DNA of 64,000 nucleotides from Paraburkholderia sabiae (GTDB lineage Bacteria; Pseudomonadota; Gammaproteobacteria; Burkholderiales; Burkholderiaceae): assembly GCF_030412785.1 (NCBI RefSeq), contig NZ_CP125295.1, positions 558,001 to 622,000 of the forward strand, in the 5' to 3' direction. Positions 18,451-27,504 of this stretch are shown in pieces. The notes under the pieces are model-generated. The model saw only the letters and a program-made list of their open reading frames with translations, did not search any database and was not told where the DNA came from. Both the position numbers and the translations under genes were made by a program. Within the stretch, counting starts at the first letter, position 1. Every line of letters starts with the position of its first letter.

Positions 18451-19384
18451 CGTGCGTGTGTCCGTCGCGTGACGCGTGGTGGTGGGTGTGCTTCGCGTCG
18501 TGCGCGTGGCCGTGCGAATGTCCGTGGCCGTGCGGCTCGCCATGCTGATGGTCGTCGTCTTCGTGTTCGTGATCGTGCTTTTCGACGTCGAAGTCGCCCG
18601 ACATCACGAAGATGCGGCCGTTCACGCGCATCACGTCGATGGTCGAGCCATAGAGGCGCGAGAGCACCGGCTTCGTGATCACTTCATCGACGGTGCCGAG
18701 CGCTGCTACGCCATTGCCGAGATACAGCACGCGATCGAGCGCATGCAACAGCGGATTGAGTTCGTGCGCGGAGAACAGCACGGCGATGCCGAGTTCCTGC
18801 TGCACGCGCTTGACCAGTTCAACGACGGTTTTCTGATGATGCGGATCGAGGCTGATCAGCGGTTCGTCGAGCAGCAGCAGACGCGGATTGCCGAGCAGAC
18901 ATTGCGCGAGCAGCAACCGCTGACGCTCTCCGCCCGACAGCTCTGACAACGGACGCGCCGCGAGCGCGCTGCCGCCGACCAGTTCCAGCACGCGGTCGAC
19001 ATCGGCGCGAGCCTTGGCGTCCGCATGCGGCAAACCCCAGCGATGTCCGTCCGCCGCCATCGCCACGAAGTCGCGCCCGCGCACGCGTCGGCCGGCGAGC
19101 GCGCTGCGCGTCTGCGGCATATAGCCGATCGACGGATTGCCGCGCATGACGGGTTCACCGAGCACGCGCACCGTGCCGCTCGCCGCTGGAACGAGGCCGA
19201 GCACCGAGCGCATCAGCGTCGTCTTGCCCGCGCCGTTCGGCCCGAGCACGCCGATGAATTCGCCCTGGTTGATCGTGAAGCTGGTGTCGCGCAGGATCGT
19301 GCGGTCGCCGAGTTCGAGCGTCACGCGATCGAGGTCGAGCACGGGTGCCGTGTCCGACGATCCCTGGCGGCGAGGCATGTTCAT
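18443..19384 (-). CDS. znuC: Zinc ABC transporter ATPase with His-rich C-terminal tail
   Basis: A 313-residue ABC ATPase. Walker A is GVLGPNGAGKTT, the signature is LSGGERQRLLLAQ, and Walker B is LLLLDEPLISLD with the switch His in LFSAHELNPL. After the ATPase core, the last 46 residues carry 17 histidines with many Asp/Glu, a metal-binding tail. That is notable because the partner binding protein lacks the usual His-rich loop. The start at 19384 overlaps the znuA stop as ATGA, so translation is coupled. It energises zinc import. Confidence 0.92.
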   Translation of the reverse strand: MNMPRRQGSSDTAPVLDLDRVTLELGDRTILRDTSFTINQGEFIGVLGPNGAGKTTLMRSVLGLVPAASGTVRVLGEPVMRGNPSIGYMPQTRSALAGRRVRGRDFVAMAADGHRWGLPHADAKARADVDRVLELVGGSALAARPLSELSGGERQRLLLAQCLLGNPRLLLLDEPLISLDPHHQKTVVELVKRVQQELGIAVLFSAHELNPLLHALDRVLYLGNGVAALGTVDEVITKPVLSRLYGSTIDVMRVNGRIFVMSGDFDVEKHDHEHEDDDHQHGEPHGHGHSHGHAHDAKHTHHHASRDGHTHDV

Positions 19385-20319
19385 TGAGTCTTTCCCTTGT
19401 TCGCGCTGCCCGCATTGCCAGCGTTGCCGGCGGCGAGCGCGTTGCCGAGCGCGTCGAGTTGCGCCAGCATCCATTGCTGGTAGTTCTTGCCGGCCGGCTG
19501 CGTCTCCGTCACGCTCATCGTCGGTACGTGCGATTGCTGCGCGAGTTTCAGCATGCGTTTGGTCAGGGCCTCGGTTGCCTGGCTGTTATAGATCAGAACG
19601 CTCACGCGCCGCTCGCGAAGGTCGCGCTCGAACGCGGCGATGTCCGACGCGCTCGCTTCCGTGTCGTTCATCGCGGCCAGCTGGAAACGCTGGTTGCGCA
19701 TGTCGAGGCCGATCGCATCCGACATGTAGCCGAACACCGGCTCCGTCGCCGTCACGCTCACGCGCGCGTACTGGCTGCGCAGCGCGGCGACCTTGTCGTC
19801 GATCGGCTTGAGCGAGCCGAGAAACTTCGCGAGGTTCGCATCATACGCCGCCTTGTGCGAAGGATCAGCCGACGCCAGCGCCGCGCTCACCGCGCGCGCG
19901 ACGGCGGGCATCGTCGCCGGGTCGTACCACAGATGCGGGTTGTCGCCGCTCTTCTTGCCGACCAGTTTCGCCGCGACGATCGTCTTGCGCTTGTCGTTCT
20001 TCGACGCGTTCAACAGCTTCGTCATCCACGGATCGTAATCGGCGCCGTTGTAGACCACAAGGCTCGCGTGCTGCAACGCGCGCGCCGTCTTCGGGCTTGC
20101 TTCGAACAGATGCGGATCCTGATCCGGATTGCTGAGAATGCTCGTCACGTCGACGCGATCGCCGCCCAGTTGCTGCACGACGTCGCCGTAGAAATTCTCC
20201 GCGGCGACGACGGGAATCTTTGCTTCCTGCGCGTGCGCGGCGTGGCCGAGCGCGAAGGCGAAAACCGTCGACGCGGCGGCGCGCGTCAGAAACTTCCACA
20301 TCGAATTGTTGTTCTTCAT
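19381..20319 (-). CDS. znuA: Zinc ABC transporter substrate-binding protein
   Basis: A 312-residue periplasmic cluster A-I metal-binding protein with an N-terminal signal (cleavage probably after AHAQ). Metal ligands can be placed in DQDPHLFEAS (His), DNPHLWYDP (His) and TEPVFGYMSD (Glu). The His/Asp-rich loop of E. coli ZnuA is absent. The C-terminal end is Gly/Asn/Ala-rich (AAGNAGNAGSANKG). Zinc rather than manganese is inferred from the neighbouring Zur-type repressor. It is 46 bp downstream of zur in the same direction. Confidence 0.87.
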   Translation of the reverse strand: MKNNNSMWKFLTRAAASTVFAFALGHAAHAQEAKIPVVAAENFYGDVVQQLGGDRVDVTSILSNPDQDPHLFEASPKTARALQHASLVVYNGADYDPWMTKLLNASKNDKRKTIVAAKLVGKKSGDNPHLWYDPATMPAVARAVSAALASADPSHKAAYDANLAKFLGSLKPIDDKVAALRSQYARVSVTATEPVFGYMSDAIGLDMRNQRFQLAAMNDTEASASDIAAFERDLRERRVSVLIYNSQATEALTKRMLKLAQQSHVPTMSVTETQPAGKNYQQWMLAQLDALGNALAAGNAGNAGSANKGKTQ

Positions 20320-20365
20320 CGGGATGACCTGTTGCTCGAGAGGTGTCGGGGTTGAAGGGAGGGCG

Positions 20366-20857
20366 TCAGGCGTGGCCGTGCTTGCAGGCGGCGCACAGTC
20401 CGCTCAGCTCGACGACCTGGTGATGCACTTCGAAACCGTGCGCGGGGGCGCTGTGCGACAGCTGCGCGGCGAGGCCGTCGCCGGGAATCTCGACGGTTTC
20501 GCCGCACGCGTCGCACATCAGGAACTGGCTCTGATGCGGCTCGCCCATCTGGCAGCACGCGAAAAACGCATTTTTCGATTCGATCCGATGCACGAAGCCA
20601 TGCTCGACGAGAAAGTCGAGCGCGCGATACACGGTGGTCGGCGGCACGCGGCCGCGCTGCGGCTCCAGCGCGGCCAGCAGATCGTATGCGCCGACGGGGC
20701 GCTCGCTCTGCGCGATCAGCGTGTAGACCTGGCGACGCAGCGTCGTCAGCGCGAGACCGCGCTCGGCGGCGAGCGCATCGGCGCGCGCGAGCTTGTGCGC
20801 GAGCCGGTCGGCGTGATCGGCGGAAACGTCGGGGTGAAGATCGGATGAGCGGGCCAT
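20366..20857 (-). CDS. zur: Fur-family zinc uptake regulator
   Basis: A 163-residue Fur-family repressor. The DNA-binding domain includes LTTLRRQVYTLIAQSERPVG and the recognition region VPPTTVYRALDFLVEHGFVH. The C-terminal metal-binding part has two cysteine pairs, CDACGE and CAACKHGHA, for structural zinc. The start at MARSSDLHP (20857) gives the usual Zur length; a longer frame to 20944 would cover the promoter. Being first in the operon, it controls zinc uptake and itself. Confidence 0.9.
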   Translation of the reverse strand: MARSSDLHPDVSADHADRLAHKLARADALAAERGLALTTLRRQVYTLIAQSERPVGAYDLLAALEPQRGRVPPTTVYRALDFLVEHGFVHRIESKNAFFACCQMGEPHQSQFLMCDACGETVEIPGDGLAAQLSHSAPAHGFEVHHQVVELSGLCAACKHGHA

Positions 20858-20893
20858 CGCACGAACTCCGGCAGCGTCGGATTGAACGAGGTC

Positions 20894-20916
20894 GCAATGA
20901 TATAACGTATCTCGAA
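20894..20916. promoter_or_regulatory. Candidate Zur box
   Basis: The 23-bp stretch beginning GCAATGATATAACGTATC resembles the proteobacterial Zur consensus: AATG, then TATAA, then TATC in the right spacing compared with the E. coli znu operator. An inverted GCAATGA/TCATTGC pair (20894-20900, 20923-20929) brackets it. It lies 37-59 bp upstream of the zur start. Confidence 0.5.
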
Positions 20917-21020
20917 AAATTGTCATTGCCCGTTGCAAAGTCATCGCCGATTCTTAAGAAGACAGCCGTAGACGAGCTTTTTCGCGCTGCCGCGCTGCAC
21001 CATCGAAATTGCGCGACGCG

Positions 21021-21076
21021 CCTTGACATGACCGGACGCGTATCCGATCATTCGATCACAACGAGAGCAATTGCTC
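21021..21076 (+). promoter_or_regulatory. Polyol regulon promoter-operator 1
   Basis: TTGACA (21023-21028), a 17-bp spacer and GATCAT (21046-21051) are followed by the perfect palindrome GAGCAATTGCTC (21065-21076). A second, degenerate site GAGCGTTAGCTC lies at 21084-21095, 19 bp further on. The operator lies downstream of -10, which fits repression. The same architecture, with most bases conserved, occurs in front of dalD (33593-33648, minus strand). Confidence 0.8.
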
Positions 21077-21156
21077 GATCAACGAGCGTTAGCTCATGGT
21101 GAATCGAAGCATCGATCGAATAACCAAACGAATAACCAAACGAACCGGAGACAGTG

Positions 21157-21939
21157 GTGACAGCCCGACTGCAAGGCAAGGTGGCGATTCTGACGGGCGC
21201 GGCGAGCGGTATCGGCGAGGCAGTGGCCCGGCGGTATCTCGAGGAGGGCGCGCGCTGCGTGCTGGTCGATGTGAAGCCGGCCGGCGACTTTGCGCATGCG
21301 CTGCGCGAAACCGACGGTGAGCGCGTGCTCACTATCAGCGCAGACGTCACGAAGCGCGAAGACATCGCGCGCATCGTCGAGCAGACGGTGCAGCGGTTCG
21401 GCCAGATCGACATTCTCTTCAACAACGCGGCGCTGTTCGACATGCGCCCGCTTCTCGACGAATCCTGGGACATCTTCGACACGCTCTTCGCGGTCAACGT
21501 GAAGGGCATGTTCTTTCTGATGCAGGCCGTCGCCCAACGCATGGTCGAGCAGGGCCACGGCGGCAAGATCATCAACATGTCGTCGCAGGCAGGCCGCCGC
21601 GGCGAGGCGCTCGTGTCGCATTACTGCGCGACCAAGGCGGCCGTGCTCAGCTATACGCAGTCGGCGGCGCTCGCACTCGCGCCGCACCGGATCAACGTGA
21701 ACGGCATCGCGCCCGGCGTCGTCGATACGCCGATGTGGGAACAGGTCGATGCCCTTTTCGCGCGTTACGAGAACCGGCCGCTCGGCGAGAAGAAGCGTCT
21801 CGTCGGTGAAGCGGTGCCGCTCGGCAGGATGGGGCTGCCGGCGGATCTGACGGGGGCGGCGCTGTTCCTCGCATCGTCCGATGCGGATTACATCACCGCG
21901 CAAACCCTGAACGTCGACGGCGGCAACTGGATGAGCTGA
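21157..21939 (+). CDS. SDR polyol dehydrogenase (sorbitol/L-iditol 2-dehydrogenase type)
   Basis: A 260-residue short-chain dehydrogenase. The NAD-binding loop is LTGAASGIGEAVARRYLEEG, NNAALF follows, and the catalytic Ser-Tyr-Lys are in NMSSQAGRRGEALVSHYCATK. It ends NVDGGNWMS like the SmoS/PolS sorbitol dehydrogenases, which oxidise D-sorbitol to D-fructose and galactitol to tagatose. Two adjacent GTG codons (21154, 21157) can start it; ACCGGAGACAG precedes them. It leads the polyol import operon, 88 bp before the binding-protein gene. Confidence 0.85.
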   Translation: MTARLQGKVAILTGAASGIGEAVARRYLEEGARCVLVDVKPAGDFAHALRETDGERVLTISADVTKREDIARIVEQTVQRFGQIDILFNNAALFDMRPLLDESWDIFDTLFAVNVKGMFFLMQAVAQRMVEQGHGGKIINMSSQAGRRGEALVSHYCATKAAVLSYTQSAALALAPHRINVNGIAPGVVDTPMWEQVDALFARYENRPLGEKKRLVGEAVPLGRMGLPADLTGAALFLASSDADYITAQTLNVDGGNWMS

Positions 21940-22027
21940 CCGTCATTCACTACGGCAACCGCTACCCGGCGCACACGCATCCGCCGATCACGTACCAACA
22001 CGAAAGTACGAATAAAGGAGACAAACG

Positions 22028-23350
22028 ATGAAGCCAACCTGCAAACCCGCGCTCAACGTATTTGGCGCCGCGGCGCTCGCCTGCGCTGCCTTCAGCGCCA
22101 ACGCGGCGACCGTGACGATCGCGACGTTGAACAATCCGGACATGATCGAGTTGAAGAAGCTGTCGCCGGCATTCGAAAAAGCGAATCCCGACATCAAGCT
22201 CAACTGGGTGATTCTCGAAGAAAACGTGCTGCGTCAGCGCGCAACGACGGACATCACGACAGGCAGCGGCCAGTTCGACGTGATGACGATCGGCGCGTAT
22301 GAAACGCCGCAGTGGGGCAAGCGCGGCTGGCTCGCGCCGCTCACGAACCTGCCCGCCGATTACGACCTGAACGACGTCGTGAAGACGGCGCGCGACGGTC
22401 TGTCGTACAACGGCTCGCTGTACGCGCTGCCGTTCTACGTCGAAAGCTCGATGACGTATTACCGCAAGGATCTGTTCGCGGCGAAGGGCCTGAAGATGCC
22501 CGACAACCCGACCTACGACCAGATCGCCCAGTTCGCCGACAAGCTCACCGACAAATCGGCGGGCACCTACGGCATCTGCCTGCGCGGCAAGGCTGGATGG
22601 GGCGAGAACATGGCGTACGTGACGACGCTCGTGAACACGTTCGGCGGCCGCTGGTTCGACGAGCAATGGCACGCGCAGCTGACCACGCCGGAATGGAAGA
22701 AGGCGGTTTCGTTCTACGTCGATCTGCTGAAGAAAGACGGCCCGCCGGGAGCCAGCTCGAACGGCTTCAACGAAAACCTCACGCTGATGTCGTCGGGCAA
22801 GTGCGCGATGTGGATCGACGCGACGGTCGCGGCCGGCATGCTTTACAACAAGCAGCAATCGCAGATTTCGGACAAGGTCGGTTTCGCGGCCGCGCCGACG
22901 CAAGCCACGCCGAACGGCTCGCACTGGCTGTGGGCGTGGGCGCTGGCGATTCCGAAGTCGTCGAAACAGGCCGACGCGGCGAAGAAGTTCATCACGTGGG
23001 CGACGTCGAAGCAGTACATCGAAATGGTCGCAAAGGATGAAGGCTGGGCGTCGGTGCCGCCGGGCACGCGTCAGTCGACGTATGCGCGCCCCGAGTACAA
23101 GCAGGCCGCGCCGTTCGCCGATTTCGTGCTGAAGGCCATCGAAACGGCTGATCCGACGCATCCGACCGCGAAGCCGGTGCCTTACACGGGTGTGCAGTTC
23201 GTCGGCATCCCTGAGTTCCAGTCGTTCGGCACGGTGGTCGGTCAGAGCATTTCGGGTGCAGTAGCAGGCCAGATGTCGGTCGACCAGGCCTTGGCAGCCG
23301 GTAACGCGACGGCGGATCGCGCTGTCAAGCAGGCCGGCTACCAGAAGTAA
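22028..23350 (+). CDS. Polyol ABC transporter substrate-binding protein (SmoE/MtlE type)
   Basis: A 440-residue periplasmic binding protein of the family-1 (maltose-like) class, with a signal peptide ending AFSANAAT. The body matches sorbitol/mannitol-binding proteins: TIATLNNPDMIELKKLSPAF at the start of the mature chain, later YALPFYVESSMTYYRKDLF and SHWLWAWALAIPKSS. It delivers a hexitol or pentitol to the two permeases encoded downstream. AAAGGAGACAAACG precedes the ATG. The stop is followed by three hairpins before the permease gene. Confidence 0.9.
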   Translation: MKPTCKPALNVFGAAALACAAFSANAATVTIATLNNPDMIELKKLSPAFEKANPDIKLNWVILEENVLRQRATTDITTGSGQFDVMTIGAYETPQWGKRGWLAPLTNLPADYDLNDVVKTARDGLSYNGSLYALPFYVESSMTYYRKDLFAAKGLKMPDNPTYDQIAQFADKLTDKSAGTYGICLRGKAGWGENMAYVTTLVNTFGGRWFDEQWHAQLTTPEWKKAVSFYVDLLKKDGPPGASSNGFNENLTLMSSGKCAMWIDATVAAGMLYNKQQSQISDKVGFAAAPTQATPNGSHWLWAWALAIPKSSKQADAAKKFITWATSKQYIEMVAKDEGWASVPPGTRQSTYARPEYKQAAPFADFVLKAIETADPTHPTAKPVPYTGVQFVGIPEFQSFGTVVGQSISGAVAGQMSVDQALAAGNATADRAVKQAGYQK

Positions 23351-23390
23351 GCGTCCAGTTATACCGACGTAACACCCGCAGTGAAATTGG

Positions 23391-23424
23391 CACGCCGTCT
23401 GCTTGACCCCACGCGGACGGCGTG
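23391..23424 (+). other. Intercistronic hairpin after the binding-protein gene
   Basis: A 9-bp perfect stem CACGCCGTC / GACGGCGTG (23391-23399 and 23416-23424) lies 40 bp after the binding-protein stop. It has no T-run, so it may protect the upstream mRNA from 3' decay rather than terminate. Confidence 0.65.
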
Positions 23425-23467
23425 TCCAAGACCCAGCCCGTAGCCTCTCAGGGAAGCAGCACACCCG

Positions 23468-23523
23468 GCCGGAACGTTGCACAACGCCGGCTGACAGTGC
23501 GAGGTAACTGCATCGTCAGCCGG
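23468..23523 (+). other. Two mutually exclusive hairpins before the permease gene
   Basis: Hairpin one pairs GCCGG-AA-CGTTG (23468-23479) with CAACG-CCGGC (23482-23491). Hairpin two pairs CCGGCTGAC (23487-23495) with GTCAGCCGG (23515-23523). Both need the CCGGC at 23487-23491, so only one can form at a time. This resembles a switch or decay barrier between the binding protein and the permeases. Confidence 0.55.
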
Positions 23524-23588
23524 ACTCCTGGCAGCACAGCGAGCCGCACGCCCCCGCGACCCGCGCACTACCGAAGAGGTGGTCCATC

Positions 23589-24527
23589 ATGCGTCAACAC
23601 TTGCGTCTACCCCTCATGCATGCCGAACCCCAAACCGAACACGAGCGCGAAGCGCGCAAGGCCGCGCATGCGCGCTGGCTCGTAACGCCGTCCGTCGGCG
23701 TTCTCGTCCTGTGGATGGCGATTCCACTCGCGATGACCATCTGGTTTTCGTTCTCGCGCTACAACCTGCTGAATCCGGATGAAAAAGGGTTCACGGGTCT
23801 CGACAATTACAAATATCTCGCCAGCGATCCGTCCTTCTTGCCGTCGATCGTCCATACGTTGCAACTGATCGTCGCGGTGCTGCTGATTACCGTGGTCGGC
23901 GGCGTGCTGCTCGCGGTGCTGTTCGACCGCAAGTTCTACGGGCAGGGCATCGCGCGATTGCTGGCCATCGCACCGTTCTTCGTGATGCCGACGGTCTCCG
24001 CGCTGATCTGGAAGAACATGATCCTGCATCCGGTCTACGGCCTAATCGCCGACGGCATGCGCGCTGTCGGGCTCGCGCCGATCGACTGGTTCGCGGTGTA
24101 TCCATTGACGTCAGTGATCATCATCGTCGCGTGGCAGTGGTTACCGTTCGCGTTCCTCATTCTCTTCACGGCGATCCAGTCGCTCGACCAGGAGCAGAAG
24201 GAAGCCGCGAAGATCGACGGCGCAGGTCCGTTCGCGATGTTCTTCTTCATCACGCTGCCGCACCTGAAACGCGCGATCGCCGTGGTCGTGATGATGGAAA
24301 CCATTTTCCTGCTGTCGATCTTCGCCGAAATCTACACGACGACGGGCGGCGGTCCGGGCAACGCGACGACCAACCTGTCGTACCTGATCTACGCGCTCGG
24401 CCTGCAACAGTTCGACGTCGGCCTCGCATCGGCAGGCGGGATTCTCGCCGTGGTGCTCGCGAATATCGTGTCGTTCTTCCTCGTGCGCATGCTCGCGAAG
24501 AACCTGAAAGGGGAGTACGAAAAATGA
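23589..24527 (+). CDS. Polyol ABC transporter permease (SmoF/MtlF type)
   Basis: A 312-residue inner-membrane permease with six hydrophobic segments. The family loop EQKEAAKIDGAGPFAMFFFI is the coupling helix that docks onto the ATPase. The N-terminal 35 residues are cytoplasmic and charged. The start has AGAGGTGG upstream. The stop overlaps the next permease start as ATGA. It forms the heterodimeric channel with that second permease. Confidence 0.9.
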   Translation: MRQHLRLPLMHAEPQTEHEREARKAAHARWLVTPSVGVLVLWMAIPLAMTIWFSFSRYNLLNPDEKGFTGLDNYKYLASDPSFLPSIVHTLQLIVAVLLITVVGGVLLAVLFDRKFYGQGIARLLAIAPFFVMPTVSALIWKNMILHPVYGLIADGMRAVGLAPIDWFAVYPLTSVIIIVAWQWLPFAFLILFTAIQSLDQEQKEAAKIDGAGPFAMFFFITLPHLKRAIAVVVMMETIFLLSIFAEIYTTTGGGPGNATTNLSYLIYALGLQQFDVGLASAGGILAVVLANIVSFFLVRMLAKNLKGEYEK

Positions 24528-25390
24528 GCCAGGTTGCCGCTACACCTGTTACGACGAACGTGTCGAAGGTCAATTCGCCGTTCGCCATCATTCGACGCAG
24601 CATTCCGGGCATTCTCGCGTGGATCATCGCGCTGCTGCTGTTCTTCCCGATCTTCTGGATGACCATTACGGCATTCAAGACGGAGCAGCAGGCCTACGCG
24701 TCGTCGTTGTTCTTCACGCCGACGCTTGAGAGCTTCCGCGAAGTGTTCGCGCGTAGCAATTACTTCGGCTTCGCGTGGAACTCGATCCTGATCTCGGTCG
24801 GCGTCACGCTGCTGTGTCTGATTCTGGCCGTGCCGTGCGCGTACGCGATGGCCTTCTTCCCGACGCGCCGCACGCAGAAAGTGCTGCTGTGGATGCTCTC
24901 GACGAAGATGATGCCGTCCGTCGGCGTGCTGGTGCCGATCTACCTGCTGTGGAAGAACAGCGGTCTGCTCGATACCGTCAGCGGTCTGGTGATCGTCTAC
25001 ACGCTGATCAATCTGCCGATTGCCGTGTGGATGTCGTTCACGTACTTCGCCGAAATTCCGCGCGACATTCTCGAAGCAGGGCGTATCGACGGCGCAGCGA
25101 CGTGGCAGGAGATCGTCTATCTGCTGATGCCGATGTCGCTGCCGGGGCTCGCATCGACGGCGCTGCTGCTCGTGATCCTGTCGTGGAACGAGGCGTTCTG
25201 GAGCATCAACCTGTCGAGTTCGAACGCCGCGCCGCTGACGGTGTTCATCGCGTCGTATTCGAGTCCTGAAGGGCTGTTCTGGGCGAAGCTGTCGGCGGCG
25301 TCGCTGCTGGCTGTCGCGCCTATCCTGATCGTCGGCTGGGTGTCGCAGAAGCAGCTGGTGCGTGGTCTTACCTTCGGGGCGGTCAAGTGA
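24524..25390 (+). CDS. Polyol ABC transporter permease (SmoG/MtlG type)
   Basis: A 288-residue permease, second half of the transporter channel. Coupling-helix motif: EIPRDILEAGRIDGAATWQE. Six hydrophobic segments are visible, starting ILAWIIALLLFFPIFWMT. It starts inside the previous stop (ATGA, 24524) and ends inside the next start (GTGA, 25387), so three consecutive genes are translationally coupled. Confidence 0.92.
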   Translation: MSQVAATPVTTNVSKVNSPFAIIRRSIPGILAWIIALLLFFPIFWMTITAFKTEQQAYASSLFFTPTLESFREVFARSNYFGFAWNSILISVGVTLLCLILAVPCAYAMAFFPTRRTQKVLLWMLSTKMMPSVGVLVPIYLLWKNSGLLDTVSGLVIVYTLINLPIAVWMSFTYFAEIPRDILEAGRIDGAATWQEIVYLLMPMSLPGLASTALLLVILSWNEAFWSINLSSSNAAPLTVFIASYSSPEGLFWAKLSAASLLAVAPILIVGWVSQKQLVRGLTFGAVK

Positions 25391-26079
25391 CGGAGACCCG
25401 ACACGCAGACCGCGCGTTGATCTGCGACTGCGACGGCGTGCTGATCGACAGCGAAGCCATCGCCGCGAAGGTCATCGTGCAGGAGCTGGAAACGCGCTGG
25501 CCGGGCCTCGACATCGCGCCCGTCGTGATGCCGCTGCTCGGACTGCGCACCGAGCGCGTGCTGCAAGGCGCGGCCTCGGCGCTCGGCATGACGCTCACGC
25601 CCGGCGATATCGACGCGATCCGCATGACGGTCGGCGCGTCGGCGATCAAGGCGCCGATGGTCTCAGGCATCGACGCAGCGCTCGCGCAGATCTCGCTAAA
25701 GAAGGCCTGCGCGAGCAACAGCGATCGCGGCTACGTCGAAGCGGTGCTCGAACGTACGGGCCTCGTGAAGTTCTTCGGCAACCGCCTGTTTTGCGCGGAC
25801 AGTGTCGAAGCGCCGAAGCCCGCGCCCGATGTTTATCTCGCCGCGGCGCGCGCGATCGGTGTGAATCCGGAAGCGTGTCTCGTGATCGAGGACAGCGTGG
25901 CGGGCGTGACGGCGGCGACATCGGCGGGCATGACGGTGTATGGCTTTATCGGCGGCGGGCACGCGAGCGACGAACAGGTCGACACGCTGCGGCAGCTCGG
26001 CGCGCAACATGTATTCGACGACATGAAGCTTTTGCCGGAACTGGTCGCGCAATGGCTGCATCGCGTGACCGTGACATAG
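25387..26079 (+). CDS. HAD-family hydrolase (beta-phosphoglucomutase-like) of the polyol operon
   Basis: A 230-residue HAD-IA phosphatase or phosphomutase. Motif I is CDCDGVLIDSEAIAAK, motif II is in KKACASNSDRGYVEA, and motifs III/IV are KPAPDVYLAAARAIG and CLVIEDSVAGVTAA. It starts at GTG 25387, overlapping the permease stop. Its place among transport genes suggests it removes or moves phosphate on a polyol-derived sugar phosphate, but the substrate is unknown. Confidence 0.85.
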   Translation: MTETRHADRALICDCDGVLIDSEAIAAKVIVQELETRWPGLDIAPVVMPLLGLRTERVLQGAASALGMTLTPGDIDAIRMTVGASAIKAPMVSGIDAALAQISLKKACASNSDRGYVEAVLERTGLVKFFGNRLFCADSVEAPKPAPDVYLAAARAIGVNPEACLVIEDSVAGVTAATSAGMTVYGFIGGGHASDEQVDTLRQLGAQHVFDDMKLLPELVAQWLHRVTVT

Positions 26080-26142
26080 GCGTGGCTTGAAGCCGCGTTC
26101 GGCAAATCGATTCAACGTAGCAGGGAAATACGGAGACACATC

Positions 26143-27252
<1,110 letters not shown>

Positions 27253-27272
27253 TTCGCTGAACTGCATCGATA

Positions 27273-27311
27273 AAAAGCGCCGTTGCATTCGCTGCAACGG
27301 CGCTTTTCTTT
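27273..27311 (+). terminator. Terminator of the polyol import operon
   Basis: A 15-bp perfect stem AAAAGCGCCGTTGCA / TGCAACGGCGCTTTT (27273-27287 and 27293-27307) with loop TTCGC and a T-rich tail. It separates the transport operon from the TPR gene. Confidence 0.93.
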
Positions 27312-27504
27312 ATTGCGGACTCGGACTTGTCCGATAGTTCAGCGCCTTATCCCATATCAAAATTGTGCATCGTCTGACAGTGCGTGCCTGAGCCGTTCTT
27401 CAGGTGGCGCTGCCGGTTCTTCGTCCATTCCGTCCGGCGCACGTCTTCCGCGCGATTGCTCGTCAGATCGCGCGAAACCAAACGTGCGGCCGACTCAAGG
27501 CGCC

